A stretch of 64,000 bases of DNA from Terrirhizobium terrae. Lineage in GTDB: Bacteria; Pseudomonadota; Alphaproteobacteria; Rhizobiales; Rhizobiaceae. Position 1 is the first letter of the stretch. Every line of letters starts with the position of its first letter. A program made the translations under genes and the position numbers. Positions 55,767 to 64,000 of the stretch are shown here, piece by piece. The notes below the pieces were generated by a model, which saw only the letters and a program-made list of their open reading frames with translations, had not been told where the DNA came from and did no database searches. The stretch lies in the NCBI RefSeq assembly GCF_030323265.1, contig NZ_CP104992.1, forward strand, positions 1,053,501 through 1,117,500, written 5' to 3'.

Positions 55767-56981
55767 ATGCTGGACATGATGGTTGTGGGTGGAGGCTATG
55801 TCGGCCTGGCGGCGGCGGTGGCCGTCAAGCAGGCTGCGCCACACCTTTCCGTCGAAGTCGTGGAAGCGGCTCCCGCCGGTGTATGGGAAAAGGATGAGCG
55901 CGCCTCCGCGATCATCGCCGCCGCCGGCAAGATGCTGAGCGTGCTCGGCGTCTGGGAGGAAATCGTTGCCCAGTCGCAGCCGATCACCAAGATGATCGTC
56001 ACCGACAGCCGCACCTCCGATCCCGTGCGTCCGGTCTTCCTGACCTTCGACGGCCAGATCGAGGACGGACAACCCTTTGCCCATATGGTCCCGAATGTCG
56101 CCATGGTGCGCGCGCTACGCGGTGCCGCCGAGCGGCTCGGCATCGCGATCCGCCACGGCCTGTCCGCCACCAGCTTTGCCACCGGAAGCAACTGCACGAC
56201 GGTGACGCTGTCCGACGGTTCGACAATCGAGACCCGCCTGCTCGTCGCCTGCGATGGCGTGCGCTCGAAGCTGCGCGACATGGCGGGTATCAAGACGGTG
56301 ACGTGGAAATACGGCCAGTCCGGCATCGTCGCGACCGTTGCCCACGAGCGCCCGCATGAAGGCGTCGCGGAGGAGCATTTCCTGCCCGCCGGCCCGTTCG
56401 CCATCCTGCCGCTGCCGGGCAACCAGTCGTCGCTGGTCTGGACCGAGCGGACCGAGGATGCCGACCGGCTAGTCGCCTCTGACGATCTGGTCTTCGAGGA
56501 CGAGCTGCAGCGCCGCTTCGGCCACAAGCTCGGCGAACTAACGCTCGTCGGCGGCCGCCGCGCCTTCCCGCTCGGCCTCACCCTGTCGCGCGCCTTCGTG
56601 GCGCAGCGTTTCGCACTTGCCGGCGATGCGGCCCACGGCGTCCACCCGATTTCCGGCCAGGGCTTGAACCTCGGCTTCAAGGATGTGGCGGCACTCGCCG
56701 AAACCATCGTCGAGGCAGACCGCCTCGGCCTCGATATCGGCTCGCTCGCCGTTCTCGAGCGCTACCAGTCCTGGCGCCGTTTCGACACGTTCCGCATGGG
56801 GGTGACGACCGACGTCCTGAACCGCCTCTTCTCCAACGACGTGACGCCGATCAGGATCGCCCGCGACTTCGGCCTCGGCCTCGTCGAGCGCATGCCCAAG
56901 CTGAAGGATTTCTTCATCGGCCAGGCCGCCGGCACGACCGGCGAAGGCCATCCGAAGCTGCTGGCCGGCGAAGCGATTTAG
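55767..56981 (+). CDS. UbiH/UbiF-family FAD-dependent ubiquinone hydroxylase
   Basis: 404-residue flavoprotein monooxygenase of ubiquinone biosynthesis. The FAD motif is 'VVGGGYVGLAAAVA' near the start, 'LVACDGVRSKLRD' is the middle DG motif, and 'FALAGDAAHGVHPISGQGLN' (about residue 286) is the GD motif. ATG 55767 has GGAGCAGACAG upstream. Which ring carbon it hydroxylates (UbiH, UbiF or UbiL role) cannot be told from sequence. Confidence 0.9.
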   Translation: MLDMMVVGGGYVGLAAAVAVKQAAPHLSVEVVEAAPAGVWEKDERASAIIAAAGKMLSVLGVWEEIVAQSQPITKMIVTDSRTSDPVRPVFLTFDGQIEDGQPFAHMVPNVAMVRALRGAAERLGIAIRHGLSATSFATGSNCTTVTLSDGSTIETRLLVACDGVRSKLRDMAGIKTVTWKYGQSGIVATVAHERPHEGVAEEHFLPAGPFAILPLPGNQSSLVWTERTEDADRLVASDDLVFEDELQRRFGHKLGELTLVGGRRAFPLGLTLSRAFVAQRFALAGDAAHGVHPISGQGLNLGFKDVAALAETIVEADRLGLDIGSLAVLERYQSWRRFDTFRMGVTTDVLNRLFSNDVTPIRIARDFGLGLVERMPKLKDFFIGQAAGTTGEGHPKLLAGEAI

Positions 56982-57024
56982 GATTAAGGCAAGAGATTAT
57001 CAGCGCGGTACGGCACTCTCTGCC

Positions 57025-57109
57025 GTCATGCTCGGGCTTGTCCCGAGGATCTAACCACGTCGCGGCAGGTAGAGACGTAGCAGATGCTCGGGACAAGCCC
57101 GAGCATGAC
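57025..57109. repeat. rhizobial palindromic repeat
   Basis: Inverted repeat with 23-base arms: 57025-57047 and 57087-57109 share GTCATGCTCGGGCTTGTCCC and its complement. Each arm is itself a hairpin (CTCGGG-CTTGT-CCCGAG). It lies between two converging genes and may also terminate them. Confidence 0.75.
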
Positions 57110-57132
57110 GAAAAAGTGTGAGAGCGACACGC

Positions 57133-57321
57133 TCAATCGTCCAGCTTGCGCGCTTCCGAAACCAGCATGATCGGAATGCCGTCGCGGATCGGATAGGCAA
57201 GCCTTGCCCCCTCCGAGACAAGTTCGTTGCGCTCACGGTCGAAAGTGACCATCCCCTTGGTCAGGGGGCAGACGAGAAGGTCGAGAAGCTTGGGATCGAC
57301 CTTGCTGAGCTTTTCGTCCAT
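57133..57321 (-). CDS. Trm112-family (UPF0434) protein
   Basis: 62-residue protein of the Trm112/YcaR family. '[19 protein letters not shown]' and '[18 protein letters not shown]' are conserved; the second cysteine pair of the zinc-binding version is missing. Eukaryotic Trm112 activates methyltransferases; bacterial roles are uncertain. It starts seven bases after the LON-domain gene. Confidence 0.88.
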   Translation of the reverse strand: MDEKLSKVDPKLLDLLVCPLTKGMVTFDRERNELVSEGARLAYPIRDGIPIMLVSEARKLDD

Positions 57322-57328
57322 CGACGCC

Positions 57329-58006
57329 TCACTGGAGAATGGTGTCGGTATCCGCAAGCCCGCGGGCAAGCAGGATCTCGGTAATCGCAATCAGCGTATC
57401 GGCCCGCGTCTTCAGGTCGGCCGCCTCGAGCAGCGCCTGTTTCTCTGCCGCACCGAAAGGCGACATCATCGAGAGCGAATTGACCAGCGTGCGATTGCCC
57501 GCCCGCTCGATGCTTTCCCAGTCCGCTTCCAGCTTGTTGGCATCGAGATAGGCCTTGAACACGCGCAGCAGTTCCGCCCGATCGACGGACGCCTCGTCGT
57601 CCTCTTCCGTCAGGTCCGACATCAGCGGTGCGAACTTGAACACTCGATAGGGATGCGAGCCGAGCGTCTCATCCAGAAGTCGGAAACGGCAGACGCCGCT
57701 GACCGAGGTGATATAGCGGCCGTCCCCCGTTTCCGCGAACGAGGTTATCCGGCCGATGCAGCCGACATTCGCAAGCGCCGGACGAAGCGGATCACCGGCG
57801 CCGGCTTCCTCCACCAGCGACGGCTGGATGACGCCGATCAGGCGATCACCGACAAGCGCCGCATCGAACATCGAAAGATAACGCGGCTCGAAAATATTGA
57901 GCGGCAATTGGCCGCCCGGCAGAAGCAGGGCCCCGGTCAGCGGAAAGACCGGCACGATTTCCGGCAGGTCCTCTCGCTTCAAGTACCGTGCGTTTCCCAC
58001 ATGCAT
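57329..58006 (-). CDS. LON peptidase substrate-binding domain protein
   Basis: 225 residues equal to the N-terminal LON domain without ATPase or protease. '[19 protein letters not shown]', '[15 protein letters not shown]' and '[17 protein letters not shown]' are the signature. Probably a substrate adaptor, though its partner is unknown. It lies in a minus-strand run with the YbbN-like and Trm112-like genes. Confidence 0.9.
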   Translation of the reverse strand: MHVGNARYLKREDLPEIVPVFPLTGALLLPGGQLPLNIFEPRYLSMFDAALVGDRLIGVIQPSLVEEAGAGDPLRPALANVGCIGRITSFAETGDGRYITSVSGVCRFRLLDETLGSHPYRVFKFAPLMSDLTEEDDEASVDRAELLRVFKAYLDANKLEADWESIERAGNRTLVNSLSMMSPFGAAEKQALLEAADLKTRADTLIAITEILLARGLADTDTILQ

Positions 58007-58113
58007 CAGTCAGTCACCTCCCGCAGATCATTCCGTGCAGCTGTTGCTACTGGAGACTAATCTGGGGCTCTTGCCGGCTAACGCAAGTCTGCCGGCAACG
58101 CATTAAATGCGGT

Positions 58114-59109
58114 TTAGGAAAACAGAATGGACGAAAGCCGGCGCCGGGCCGCAATCGTCGCGGGATCCTTCGGGCCCCAGACCTCGAAAAACTGCAGCAG
58201 TTCGCGGCGCGCGCCGTCATCGTCGAACGTCCGGTCCTTGCGCATGATGGCCAGCAGATGGTCAGCCGCCTGGTCACGCTCGCCCTGTACGTTGAGGATC
58301 TTTGCAAGCTTCATCCGCGCTTCGTGATTGTCCGGATCAGCCGACAAATCGCGCTCCAGCGCCACCGGATCGCCGAGCTTGCGGGCTTCCTCGATCTGTC
58401 CGAGCTTCTTTGCGACTGCCTGGACGGCGGCATCACTGGCCATCTCTTCCGGCAGCGAGGTGAGCATCTGGCTGGCGCGTTCAGTCTCACCCATGGCGAT
58501 CAGGCACTGCATCATGCCGGCCGCAGCCTTGGCATTGTTGGGATCCGCCTGCAGCACCGCGCCGTAAAGCTGGGCGGCACCTTGGATGTCGCCGGAGGCG
58601 AGCAGTCCTTCGGCCTCACCGAGCACGGCCTCTATCTCGGCCGCCTGATCGGCGCCCGGAGGGCCCGCAAGCTTGTCGATGAACTCGCGCACCTGGCTTT
58701 CCGGCACCGCGCCCATGAAGCCGTCGACCGGCTGGCCGTTGACGAAGGCGATGACGGCCGGGATCGATTGGATGCCGAGCTGGCCGGCGACCGAGGGATG
58801 GTCGTCGATATTCATCTTGACCAGCCTGACGCGGCCCTCGGCCTCGTTGACGACCTTTTCGAGCACCGGGGTCAGCTGCTTGCACGGACCGCACCAGGGC
58901 GCCCAGAAATCCACCAGGACCGGCTGGCTGCGCGAGGCTTCGATGACATCCTTGGCAAAGCCCGCCGTCGTCGTGTCACCGACATAACCGCCCGTGGCGG
59001 CCTGCGGCGCCGCATCCGCCGGTGCTGCGCCGAAACTCGGCGTGGCATTCATCTGGCCGCCGTAACCGCCGCCATAGGACCCGGAATAAGGGTTGTCGCT
59101 GCCGCTCAT
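58114..59109 (-). CDS. thioredoxin-fold co-chaperone, YbbN/CnoX-like
   Basis: 331 residues. A Gly/Tyr-rich N-terminal tail ('SGSYGGGYGGQMN') precedes a thioredoxin domain with 'DFWAPWCGPCKQLTPVLE' (about residue 74) and cis-proline 'IQSIPAVIAF', then TPR-like helices. E. coli CnoX has lost one active-site cysteine, but here the full CGPC is kept, so redox activity is likely. ATG 59109 is selected. Confidence 0.88.
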   Translation of the reverse strand: MSGSDNPYSGSYGGGYGGQMNATPSFGAAPADAAPQAATGGYVGDTTTAGFAKDVIEASRSQPVLVDFWAPWCGPCKQLTPVLEKVVNEAEGRVRLVKMNIDDHPSVAGQLGIQSIPAVIAFVNGQPVDGFMGAVPESQVREFIDKLAGPPGADQAAEIEAVLGEAEGLLASGDIQGAAQLYGAVLQADPNNAKAAAGMMQCLIAMGETERASQMLTSLPEEMASDAAVQAVAKKLGQIEEARKLGDPVALERDLSADPDNHEARMKLAKILNVQGERDQAADHLLAIMRKDRTFDDDGARRELLQFFEVWGPKDPATIAARRRLSSILFS

Positions 59110-59164
59110 GAGTGTTCTCCCGGGAACCTTTGTGGTTATCAATTCAAGGTCAAAACATCGTATG

Positions 59165-59674
59165 TCAGTCGGTGACTTTCAAGACAAGCGGCGTATGGCC
59201 GGTGGCTTCCAGAAACCGGATCAGATCGTCGCGGCCGACAGAGGTCGTCGCATCGTTGGAAAGCGGATGCCCGTTGATTGTATCATAGCGCATCAGATCT
59301 TCATCGAGAACAAAGGTGACATTGTTGCCGGTGTCGCAGAATGCGCCGAACACCGTCACCGATCCGGGCACGACCCCGAGATATTCGAGCATCATTTCCG
59401 GCTTGCCGAACGACACGCGGCTGGACGCACCGATCAGCTTGTGGACCGTCTTCAGGTCGACGGTCGCATGCTCCTCGACCGTCAGGACGAAATACTGGTC
59501 CTTCTTGTCCTTCACGAATAGGTTCTTCGTGTGCCCGCCCGGGATCTCGTCGCGCAGGCTCTGCGATTCGGAGACGGTAAACACCGGCGCATGGTTTTTC
59601 GTCGTGTGGGGAATGTTGAGGCTGTCGAGGAAGGCGAACAGGTCGGCGGCAGTCTTTTGCATGATTTCGGTCAT
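59165..59674 (-). CDS. prolyl-tRNA-editing deacylase family protein (YbaK/ProX)
   Basis: 169-residue free-standing editing domain. 'PVFTVSESQSLRDEIPGGHT', 'KNLFVKDKKDQYFVLTVEE' with the catalytic lysine, 'ASSRVSFGKPEMM' and 'LGVVPGSVTVFGAF' match ProX/PrdX proteins that hydrolyse Ala-tRNA(Pro). ATG 59674 ('MTEIMQKTAADL') is preferred; about 28 codons are open upstream. Confidence 0.88.
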   Translation of the reverse strand: MTEIMQKTAADLFAFLDSLNIPHTTKNHAPVFTVSESQSLRDEIPGGHTKNLFVKDKKDQYFVLTVEEHATVDLKTVHKLIGASSRVSFGKPEMMLEYLGVVPGSVTVFGAFCDTGNNVTFVLDEDLMRYDTINGHPLSNDATTSVGRDDLIRFLEATGHTPLVLKVTD

Positions 59675-59839
59675 ATCCGGGGAAGCGATTGGCGGGAGAC
59701 CGGGACTATAGAGAGAATGTGACAGGGGAAAAGATCTCATCCCCAGCCATCCGCCCAATGAACGTTACGCCAGAAGCCTTACATTCCAAGGGGTTTGGCG
59801 ATCGGCCAAAAAATCTTCATCGCGATCGTCATTTCCCTG

Positions 59840-59868
59840 TTGCATTTGAAAATCGGCTGGGCCATATA
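59840..59868 (+). promoter_or_regulatory. candidate promoter of tRNA-Gly
   Basis: TTGCAT (59840-59845) and CATATA (59863-59868) with a 17-base spacer, about 70 bases before the tRNA. Confidence 0.4.
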
Positions 59869-59936
59869 GCGCCCGTCGCCGGCAACAAGCCGCGGCGCCA
59901 CGGTCCCCACTACCACAGGGACTGACGGATTGATGA

Positions 59937-60011
59937 GCGGGTGTAGCTCAGTGGTAGAGCACAACCTTGCCAAGGTTGGGGTCGAGGGTTCGAACCCCTT
60001 CGCCCGCTCCA
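59937..60011 (+). tRNA. tRNA-Gly (anticodon GCC)
   Basis: 75 bases including an encoded CCA. The acceptor stem GCGGGTG pairs with CGCCCGC, the D arm is GCTC-AGTGGTA-GAGC, the anticodon stem CAACC/GGTTG encloses TTGCCAA, and the T arm is GAGGG-TTCGAAC-CCCTT. All four arms pair with only wobble exceptions. Confidence 0.97.
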
Positions 60012-60105
60012 GTCCCTCCCAAGAGAAATTTTTGATACAGAACGAGACGCCCCGGGCGTCTTTTCTTTATGTCGGCGGCGACCGGCCGAAGCCGGTCTTT
60101 CCCCA

Positions 60106-61128
60106 TCACCCCTTAGAAAACACATACTCCGTTTCCTGCCGCAGCACTTCGCCGGGGCGAAGCACCGCGTTCGGGAAATTCTCGTGATTGACCGCATCCG
60201 GCCAGATCTGGGTTTCCAGGCAGAAGCCGGCATAGGGGCCGTAGCGGCGGCCGTCGAAGCCGGGCACCGGCACGTTGAGCATGACGCCGGCATAGAACTG
60301 CACGCCGGGCTCGGTCGTGCGCACTTCGAGCGACACACCCGAATAGAGACTGCGCACCAGCGCCACCGAACGCTTTTCGACGCGTTCTGGCGACAGGCAG
60401 TAATTATGGTCGAAGGGCACCTGGGCGCCGTCTTCCAGCGTCCGCTGCACCGGCCCCATTTCGCGCAGGTCGAAGGGCGAGCCTGACAGGTCCATCAGCT
60501 CGCCGGTCGGGATCAGCCGATCATCGACCGCCGTCAGCTGGTCGGCGGCAATCATGATGTCGTGGCCGAAAATGTCCTCGCGTCCATCGAGGTTGAAATA
60601 GGAATGCTGGCAGACATTGGCCGGCGTCGGCTGGTCGGCTTCCGTCTCGTAGATCACGGAGAGAACGCCATCGGCCTTGAGCTGGTAGGTGACGGTGGTA
60701 GTGCAATCGCCCGGATAGCCGGCACGGCCGCCGGGATCGACGATGTCGAGCACCACCTTGTCGGTCTCGTATTCGACGATGGACCAGTGCCCGCGCCCGA
60801 TTCCATCAGACCCGCCATGCAGATGCGTGACGCCGCGCTCGTTGAGCTCCAGCTGATAATCCTTGCCGTCGATCGAGAATTTGCCATTGCCGATGCGGTT
60901 GGCGCAGCGGCCGGGCGTCGCGCCGAAATAGGGAGAATGGGCAGGATAGTCATCGAATGTTTCGAAGCCGAGCACCAGCGGCGGCTCGTGGCCTTCGAGG
61001 CGAAGATCCTGGATCACCGCACCCCAGGTCAGGACATGCGCTGTCAATCCGCCTCCGGCGATACGGACGCGATAGACGGGCTCCCCGTCCTTCGTGGTGC
61101 CAAAAACCTCGAATGCCTGCAATGCCAT
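60106..61128 (-). CDS. galactose mutarotase (aldose 1-epimerase)
   Basis: 340-residue enzyme interconverting alpha and beta anomers of aldoses. 'FGATPGRCANRIGNGKF' gives the active-site arginine and histidine context, 'NVCQHSYFNLDG' has the catalytic histidine, and 'VQFYAGVML' with 'GFCLETQIWPDAVNH' the catalytic glutamate. ATG 61128 is preceded by GGAGGACC, ruling out the two upstream in-frame ATGs. Confidence 0.92.
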   Translation of the reverse strand: MALQAFEVFGTTKDGEPVYRVRIAGGGLTAHVLTWGAVIQDLRLEGHEPPLVLGFETFDDYPAHSPYFGATPGRCANRIGNGKFSIDGKDYQLELNERGVTHLHGGSDGIGRGHWSIVEYETDKVVLDIVDPGGRAGYPGDCTTTVTYQLKADGVLSVIYETEADQPTPANVCQHSYFNLDGREDIFGHDIMIAADQLTAVDDRLIPTGELMDLSGSPFDLREMGPVQRTLEDGAQVPFDHNYCLSPERVEKRSVALVRSLYSGVSLEVRTTEPGVQFYAGVMLNVPVPGFDGRRYGPYAGFCLETQIWPDAVNHENFPNAVLRPGEVLRQETEYVFSKG

Positions 61129-61278
61129 GATGGTCCTCCGCATGACGCCGCGCATCCGCAGGGATGCAAGGCGATGGCGGCAAACTGCGCGATTTGAGGA
61201 AGCGCCGCAACGAAAATCGGCGTCTTCAAACCGTCATATCATGGCGCTGCGATAAAGATCGCGGGACCGCCCGAAACC

Positions 61279-62199
61279 CTATTCCGTGCCGATCTTGTCG
61301 AGATCGTAGGGCGTCGTCTGGTAAATCTCGTTGATCCAGTTGCCGAACAGGAGATGCGCGTGGCTGCGCCAACGGTTCTGAGGCGTCAGCGTATCGTCGT
61401 TATGGGGGAAATAGTCATGCGGCATCTTGATCGGGATACCGGCATTGACGTCGCGAAAATACTCATCCGCCAGCGAGGTGGAATCGTATTCGACATGGTT
61501 GAACATGTAGAGCCGCTTGCCGACCTTCTCATGCACCAGACACAAGCCCATTTCCTCGGATTCCATCAGGATTTCGAGATCGGCTGACTTTTCGACGTCC
61601 TCACGGCGCACCTCCGTCCAGCGCGACACGGGCACCTGGAAATCGTCGGAGAAGCCGTTGAGATAGACCGAAGCCGGCGCAAGATTGCGGTGGCGGTAGA
61701 CGCCGAAGGCCTTCTCCTTCAGCTCGTGCTTCGGCACGCCGTGGAAATGGTAGATGGCCGCCATCGCGCCCCAGCAGACATTCATCGTCGAATGCACGTT
61801 GGTCTGCGTCCATTCGAAGATCTTTTGCATCTCTTCCCAGTAGGTGACGTCCTCATAAGGCATGGTCTCCACCGGTGCGCCGGTGATGATGAAGCCGTCG
61901 AATTTCCGGTCCTTCACCTCTTCCCAGGTCTCGTAGAAGGAAAGCAGGTGCTCTTCGGACGTGTTCTTCGCCTTGTGGGTGCCGAGCCTGATCAGCGAGA
62001 ACTCGACCTGCAGCGGCGAGGCGCCGACCAGCCGCGCCATCTGCACCTCGGTCTTGATCTTGTTCGGCATGAGGTTGAGCAGGCCGATCTGCAGCGGGCG
62101 AATGTCCTGACGCAGCGCAGCCGTGTCGGTCATGACGCGCACGCCCTCGGAAACGAGCGTCTGGAAGGCAGGGAGCGTATCGGGAATCTTGATCGGCAT
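61279..62199 (-). CDS. metAS: homoserine O-acyltransferase (MetA/MetAS)
   Basis: 306-residue enzyme that acylates homoserine in methionine biosynthesis. The nucleophile is Cys142 in '[17 protein letters not shown]'; '[19 protein letters not shown]' supplies the catalytic histidine and glutamate; '[16 protein letters not shown]' is typical. Whether acetyl- or succinyl-CoA is used depends on a few residues; rhizobial enzymes are usually acetyltransferases. ATG 62199 is the family start, behind a SAM-II riboswitch. Confidence 0.94.
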   Translation of the reverse strand: MPIKIPDTLPAFQTLVSEGVRVMTDTAALRQDIRPLQIGLLNLMPNKIKTEVQMARLVGASPLQVEFSLIRLGTHKAKNTSEEHLLSFYETWEEVKDRKFDGFIITGAPVETMPYEDVTYWEEMQKIFEWTQTNVHSTMNVCWGAMAAIYHFHGVPKHELKEKAFGVYRHRNLAPASVYLNGFSDDFQVPVSRWTEVRREDVEKSADLEILMESEEMGLCLVHEKVGKRLYMFNHVEYDSTSLADEYFRDVNAGIPIKMPHDYFPHNDDTLTPQNRWRSHAHLLFGNWINEIYQTTPYDLDKIGTE

Positions 62200-62216
62200 G
62201 TTAATCAACCCACAAA

Positions 62217-62248
62217 CAAAAAGCCGGCAACGAAAATCGCAACCGGCC
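62217..62248 (-). terminator. intrinsic terminator between SAM-II and metA
   Basis: On the minus strand GCCGGTTGCG / CGTTGCCGGC with a small loop, followed by TTTTTGTTTG, ending about 17 bases before the metA start. The position suits riboswitch-controlled attenuation. Confidence 0.65.
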
Positions 62249-62278
62249 CGTGGGAAAGATTTGAACATCTTCTCGCGG

Positions 62279-62330
62279 CCCTTTAGCGACTTTTTTACGT
62301 GGCTGCAAGCCGGCCGGCCAAATCACCACG
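62279..62330 (-). promoter_or_regulatory. SAM-II riboswitch
   Basis: On the minus strand the leader reads CGTGGTGATTTG, CCGGCTTGCAG, CCACGTAAAAAAG, CGCTAAAGGG. P1 is CGTGG/CCACG; the TTGCAG loop, A-rich linker and GCTAAAGG pseudoknot strand match the SAM-II (metA) consensus. It sits about 80 bases before metA, the classic target in alphaproteobacteria. SAM binding should lower metA expression. Confidence 0.88.
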
Positions 62331-62399
62331 GAAGTTCGACTTCTCAGATAATCCTTACCGCGTCGGCCGTCAATGGTAGCAAAAACGACCGACGCCTCA

Positions 62400-62522
62400 T
62401 CAGCGGTTGCTTCCCCGCATGCCGACTTCCGCCGTGTGGTAGCGACCATTGGCATTGGGAGGCAGGCTCTGGCAACCGGCCTGGACGACGAGGGCGAGCA
62501 ATAGGAAGAGCTTCATGCGCAT
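62400..62522 (-). CDS. small putative lipoprotein, 40 residues
   Basis: A short frame with an excellent ribosome site (AAAGGAGATCGGC) before ATG 62522. The product begins 'MRMKLFLLLALVVQAGCQSL', a hydrophobic signal with a lipobox-like cysteine at position 17, followed by 'PPNANGRYHTAEVGM' and a basic end. Gln at -3 is unusual for a lipobox, so lipidation is likely but not certain. ATG 62516 two codons later is an alternative start. Function unknown. Confidence 0.55.
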   Translation of the reverse strand: MRMKLFLLLALVVQAGCQSLPPNANGRYHTAEVGMRGSNR

Positions 62523-62707
62523 GCCGATCTCCTTTCGATCTGTTGAGAAATCTTTACATAGGTCCATCCCGCCGGACTTGGACGATCGCGTTCATCACGT
62601 CTTCGTGCCCCCATGGCGGGCGACAAGCGAAGTTTTTCATCCATGCACGCGATCTGAAGCGAGCAGGCGCTTTGCCTCAGCCGGCCTATGCGCTAAGGGC
62701 ATTGCCG

Positions 62708-63357
62708 ATGAGCCCTTCGACCTTCACCATCCTGCTCGGCGGAAACCTGACCGTCACCGATCGCGTCAGAAACGCGATCGCGGGAAGCCGTGTGATCGCC
62801 GCCGACAGCGGCATGCATCACGCGCTGGAACTGAAGGTAACACCGGAGCTTTGGGTCGGCGATTTCGATTCCTCGGACGCCGACCTCATCGCATGTTTTC
62901 CCAAGGTTGAGCGCAAGACCTACCCCCGGCCAAGAACGAAACCGATGGCGAGATCGCCACAGCGGAGGCGATCGAGCGCGGCGCGACGCGGCTGATCCTG
63001 ATCGGCGCACTCGGCGGCAAGCGCTCGGACCATGCGCTCCAGCACCTCCTGCATGCCATGGGCCTTGCCGAACGCGGCATCGATGTACTGCTGATGTCGG
63101 GTGATGAAGAGGCCATTCCCTTCCTGCCCGGCACGAAGACGGTGGATCTGCCCAAGGGCGCGCTCTTCTCCGTCCTCGGCTTTTCCGCCCTTGCAGGCCT
63201 CGACATTCTTGGCGCGCGCTATCCGTTGAAGGATTTCTCGCTGCCCTTCGGCTCGTCCCGCACGGTCTCCAATGTTGCGGAAGGGCCGGTCGAATTCCAT
63301 CTAAGAGTGGGCAAGGCGATGATCCTTGCCCGTCCCCACGACTTTTCCGGAGCATAA
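62708..63357 (+). pseudogene. thiamine pyrophosphokinase, frameshifted
   Basis: Enzyme that converts thiamine to thiamine diphosphate. The N-terminal half ('FTILLGGNLTVTDRVRNAI', 'VIAADSGMHHALEL', 'ELWVGDFDSSDADL') is in frame from ATG 62708. After 'ERKTYP' the frame shifts, and the remainder ('TAEAIERGATRLILIGALGG', 'RSDHALQHLLHAMGLAERG', 'GLDILGARYPLKDFSL') is read in the next frame to 63357. One extra C in CCCCC at 62923-62927 restores 'YPPAKNETDGE' and a 216-residue protein. It is divergent from the small lipoprotein frame. Confidence 0.88.
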
Positions 63358-63366
63358 AAGGTCCTC

Positions 63367-64000
63367 ATGGCACCTCCCATTCTCAAGCTTGACGATATTG
63401 TCCTGACATTCGGCGGCACGCCGCTGTTGAACGGCGCCGGCCTGCAGGTCGAGCCGGGCGACCGCATCTGCCTTGTCGGCCGCAACGGCTCGGGCAAGTC
63501 GACGCTGATGAAGATCGCAGCCGGCATGGTCGAGGCCCAGTCGGGCGAAGTCTTCCGCCATCCGGGCGCAACGATCCGCTATCTGGAACAGGCGCCGGAT
63601 TTCGGCGGCTACACGACCGTGCAGGCCTATGCGGAAGCAGGCCTCGGCCCGGGCGACGATCCCTATCGCGTCACCTATCTGCTGCAGCATCTCGGCTTGA
63701 CCGGCGACGAAGACCCGAACCGGCTTTCCGGCGGCGAGTCTCGCCGTGCGGCGCTGGCCCGTGTCATGGCGCCGGAACCGGATATCCTGATGCTGGACGA
63801 GCCGACCAATCATCTCGACCTGCCGACCATCGAATGGCTGGAAGACGAGCTGCGCCGCACCAAGAGCGCGCTCGTGCTGATTTCCCACGACCGTCGCTTC
63901 CTTGAAAAGGTTTCGACCGCCACCGTCTGGCTCGACCGCGGCACGTCACGCCGCCTCGATCGCGGTTTTGCCCATTTCGAGGCTTGGCGCGACGAGGTTC
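63367..64000 (+). CDS. ABC-F family ATPase (Uup-like), cut by the window edge
   Basis: The first 211 residues are present. ATPase domain 1 has Walker A 'GRNGSGKSTLMK', signature 'LSGGESRRAALARVM' and Walker B 'ILMLDEPTNHLD', followed by 'ALVLISHDRRFLEKVS'. The 'DEPTNHLD' motif marks the soluble ABC-F group, which acts on ribosomes or DNA replication and not in transport. ATG 63367 comes ten bases after the thiamine pyrophosphokinase stop. The second ATPase half lies beyond base 64000. Confidence 0.9.
   Translation, partial: MAPPILKLDDIVLTFGGTPLLNGAGLQVEPGDRICLVGRNGSGKSTLMKIAAGMVEAQSGEVFRHPGATIRYLEQAPDFGGYTTVQAYAEAGLGPGDDPYRVTYLLQHLGLTGDEDPNRLSGGESRRAALARVMAPEPDILMLDEPTNHLDLPTIEWLEDELRRTKSALVLISHDRRFLEKVSTATVWLDRGTSRRLDRGFAHFEAWRDEV

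Overview
The window is a stretch of core chromosome from an alphaproteobacterium, almost certainly a member of the Rhizobiaceae (Rhizobium/Agrobacterium/Neorhizobium type). The signs are the GC-rich coding style, rhizobial families (UPF0314, DUF2794, an IalB-like protein, a CenR-like regulator), an alphaproteobacterial SAM-II riboswitch before metA, a candidate ybhL leader, and palindromic mosaic repeats of the kind known from rhizobia as RIME elements. I see no prophage, insertion sequence, integron or CRISPR array.

Layout. 0-6 kb: a Bcr/CflA efflux pump, argG, a ParDE toxin-antitoxin pair, a short-chain dehydrogenase, a LysE-type exporter and rlmN. 6-16 kb: an IalB-like protein, a frameshifted ECF sigma factor, YkvA-like, phhB and thpR genes, an arylesterase divergent from a YbbA/YbbP-type ABC system, a YbhL-family membrane protein, an acetyltransferase, and DUF2794 and DUF1223 proteins. 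16-25 kb: a TauE/SafE permease, acnA, the cytochrome c maturation cluster ccmABCDG (a palindromic repeat pair lies between ccmA and ccmB) and a GGDEF protein. 25-30 kb: a minus-strand run dapF-mtaB-ftsY-yciB-UPF0314. 30-34 kb: a spermidine-synthase-like protein, a heme oxygenase, a Tat-exported metallo-hydrolase, VapBC and an unknown exported protein. 34-39.6 kb: the translation block ffh-chorismate mutase-rpsP-rimM-trmD, then rplS. 39.6-47 kb: an ACS-family MFS carrier, an amino-acid ABC transporter without its ATPase, a GAF-GGDEF protein, leuC and an L,D-transpeptidase. 47-55 kb: cenR with a cNMP-binding protein, xthA, a LolA-like protein, ftsK, and glnK-amtB with a sigma-54 promoter. 55-64 kb: tesB, a ubiquinone hydroxylase, Trm112-like, LON-domain and YbbN-like proteins, a ProX-like deacylase, tRNA-Gly(GCC), an aldose epimerase, metA under SAM-II control, an unlisted 40-residue candidate lipoprotein, thiamine pyrophosphokinase, and the start of an ABC-F ATPase that runs off the window.

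Two themes stand out. First, eight otherwise conserved genes (ECF sigma, arylesterase, ccmC, ccmG, GGDEF, rimM, lolA, thiamine pyrophosphokinase) each carry one small frameshift, mostly a missing base in a homopolymer. Several of these genes are essential or nearly so, so sequence error is the most economical explanation. Second, structured RNA and palindromic DNA are prominent: four small tandem hairpins sharing a bulged-C design before rpsP, SAM-II followed by an intrinsic terminator before metA, a terminator-bearing leader before ffh, and a palindromic repeat pair that has become protein-coding inside ftsY. The last, with a second copy in the ccm operon, and the rpsP leader are the best candidates for something not yet described.
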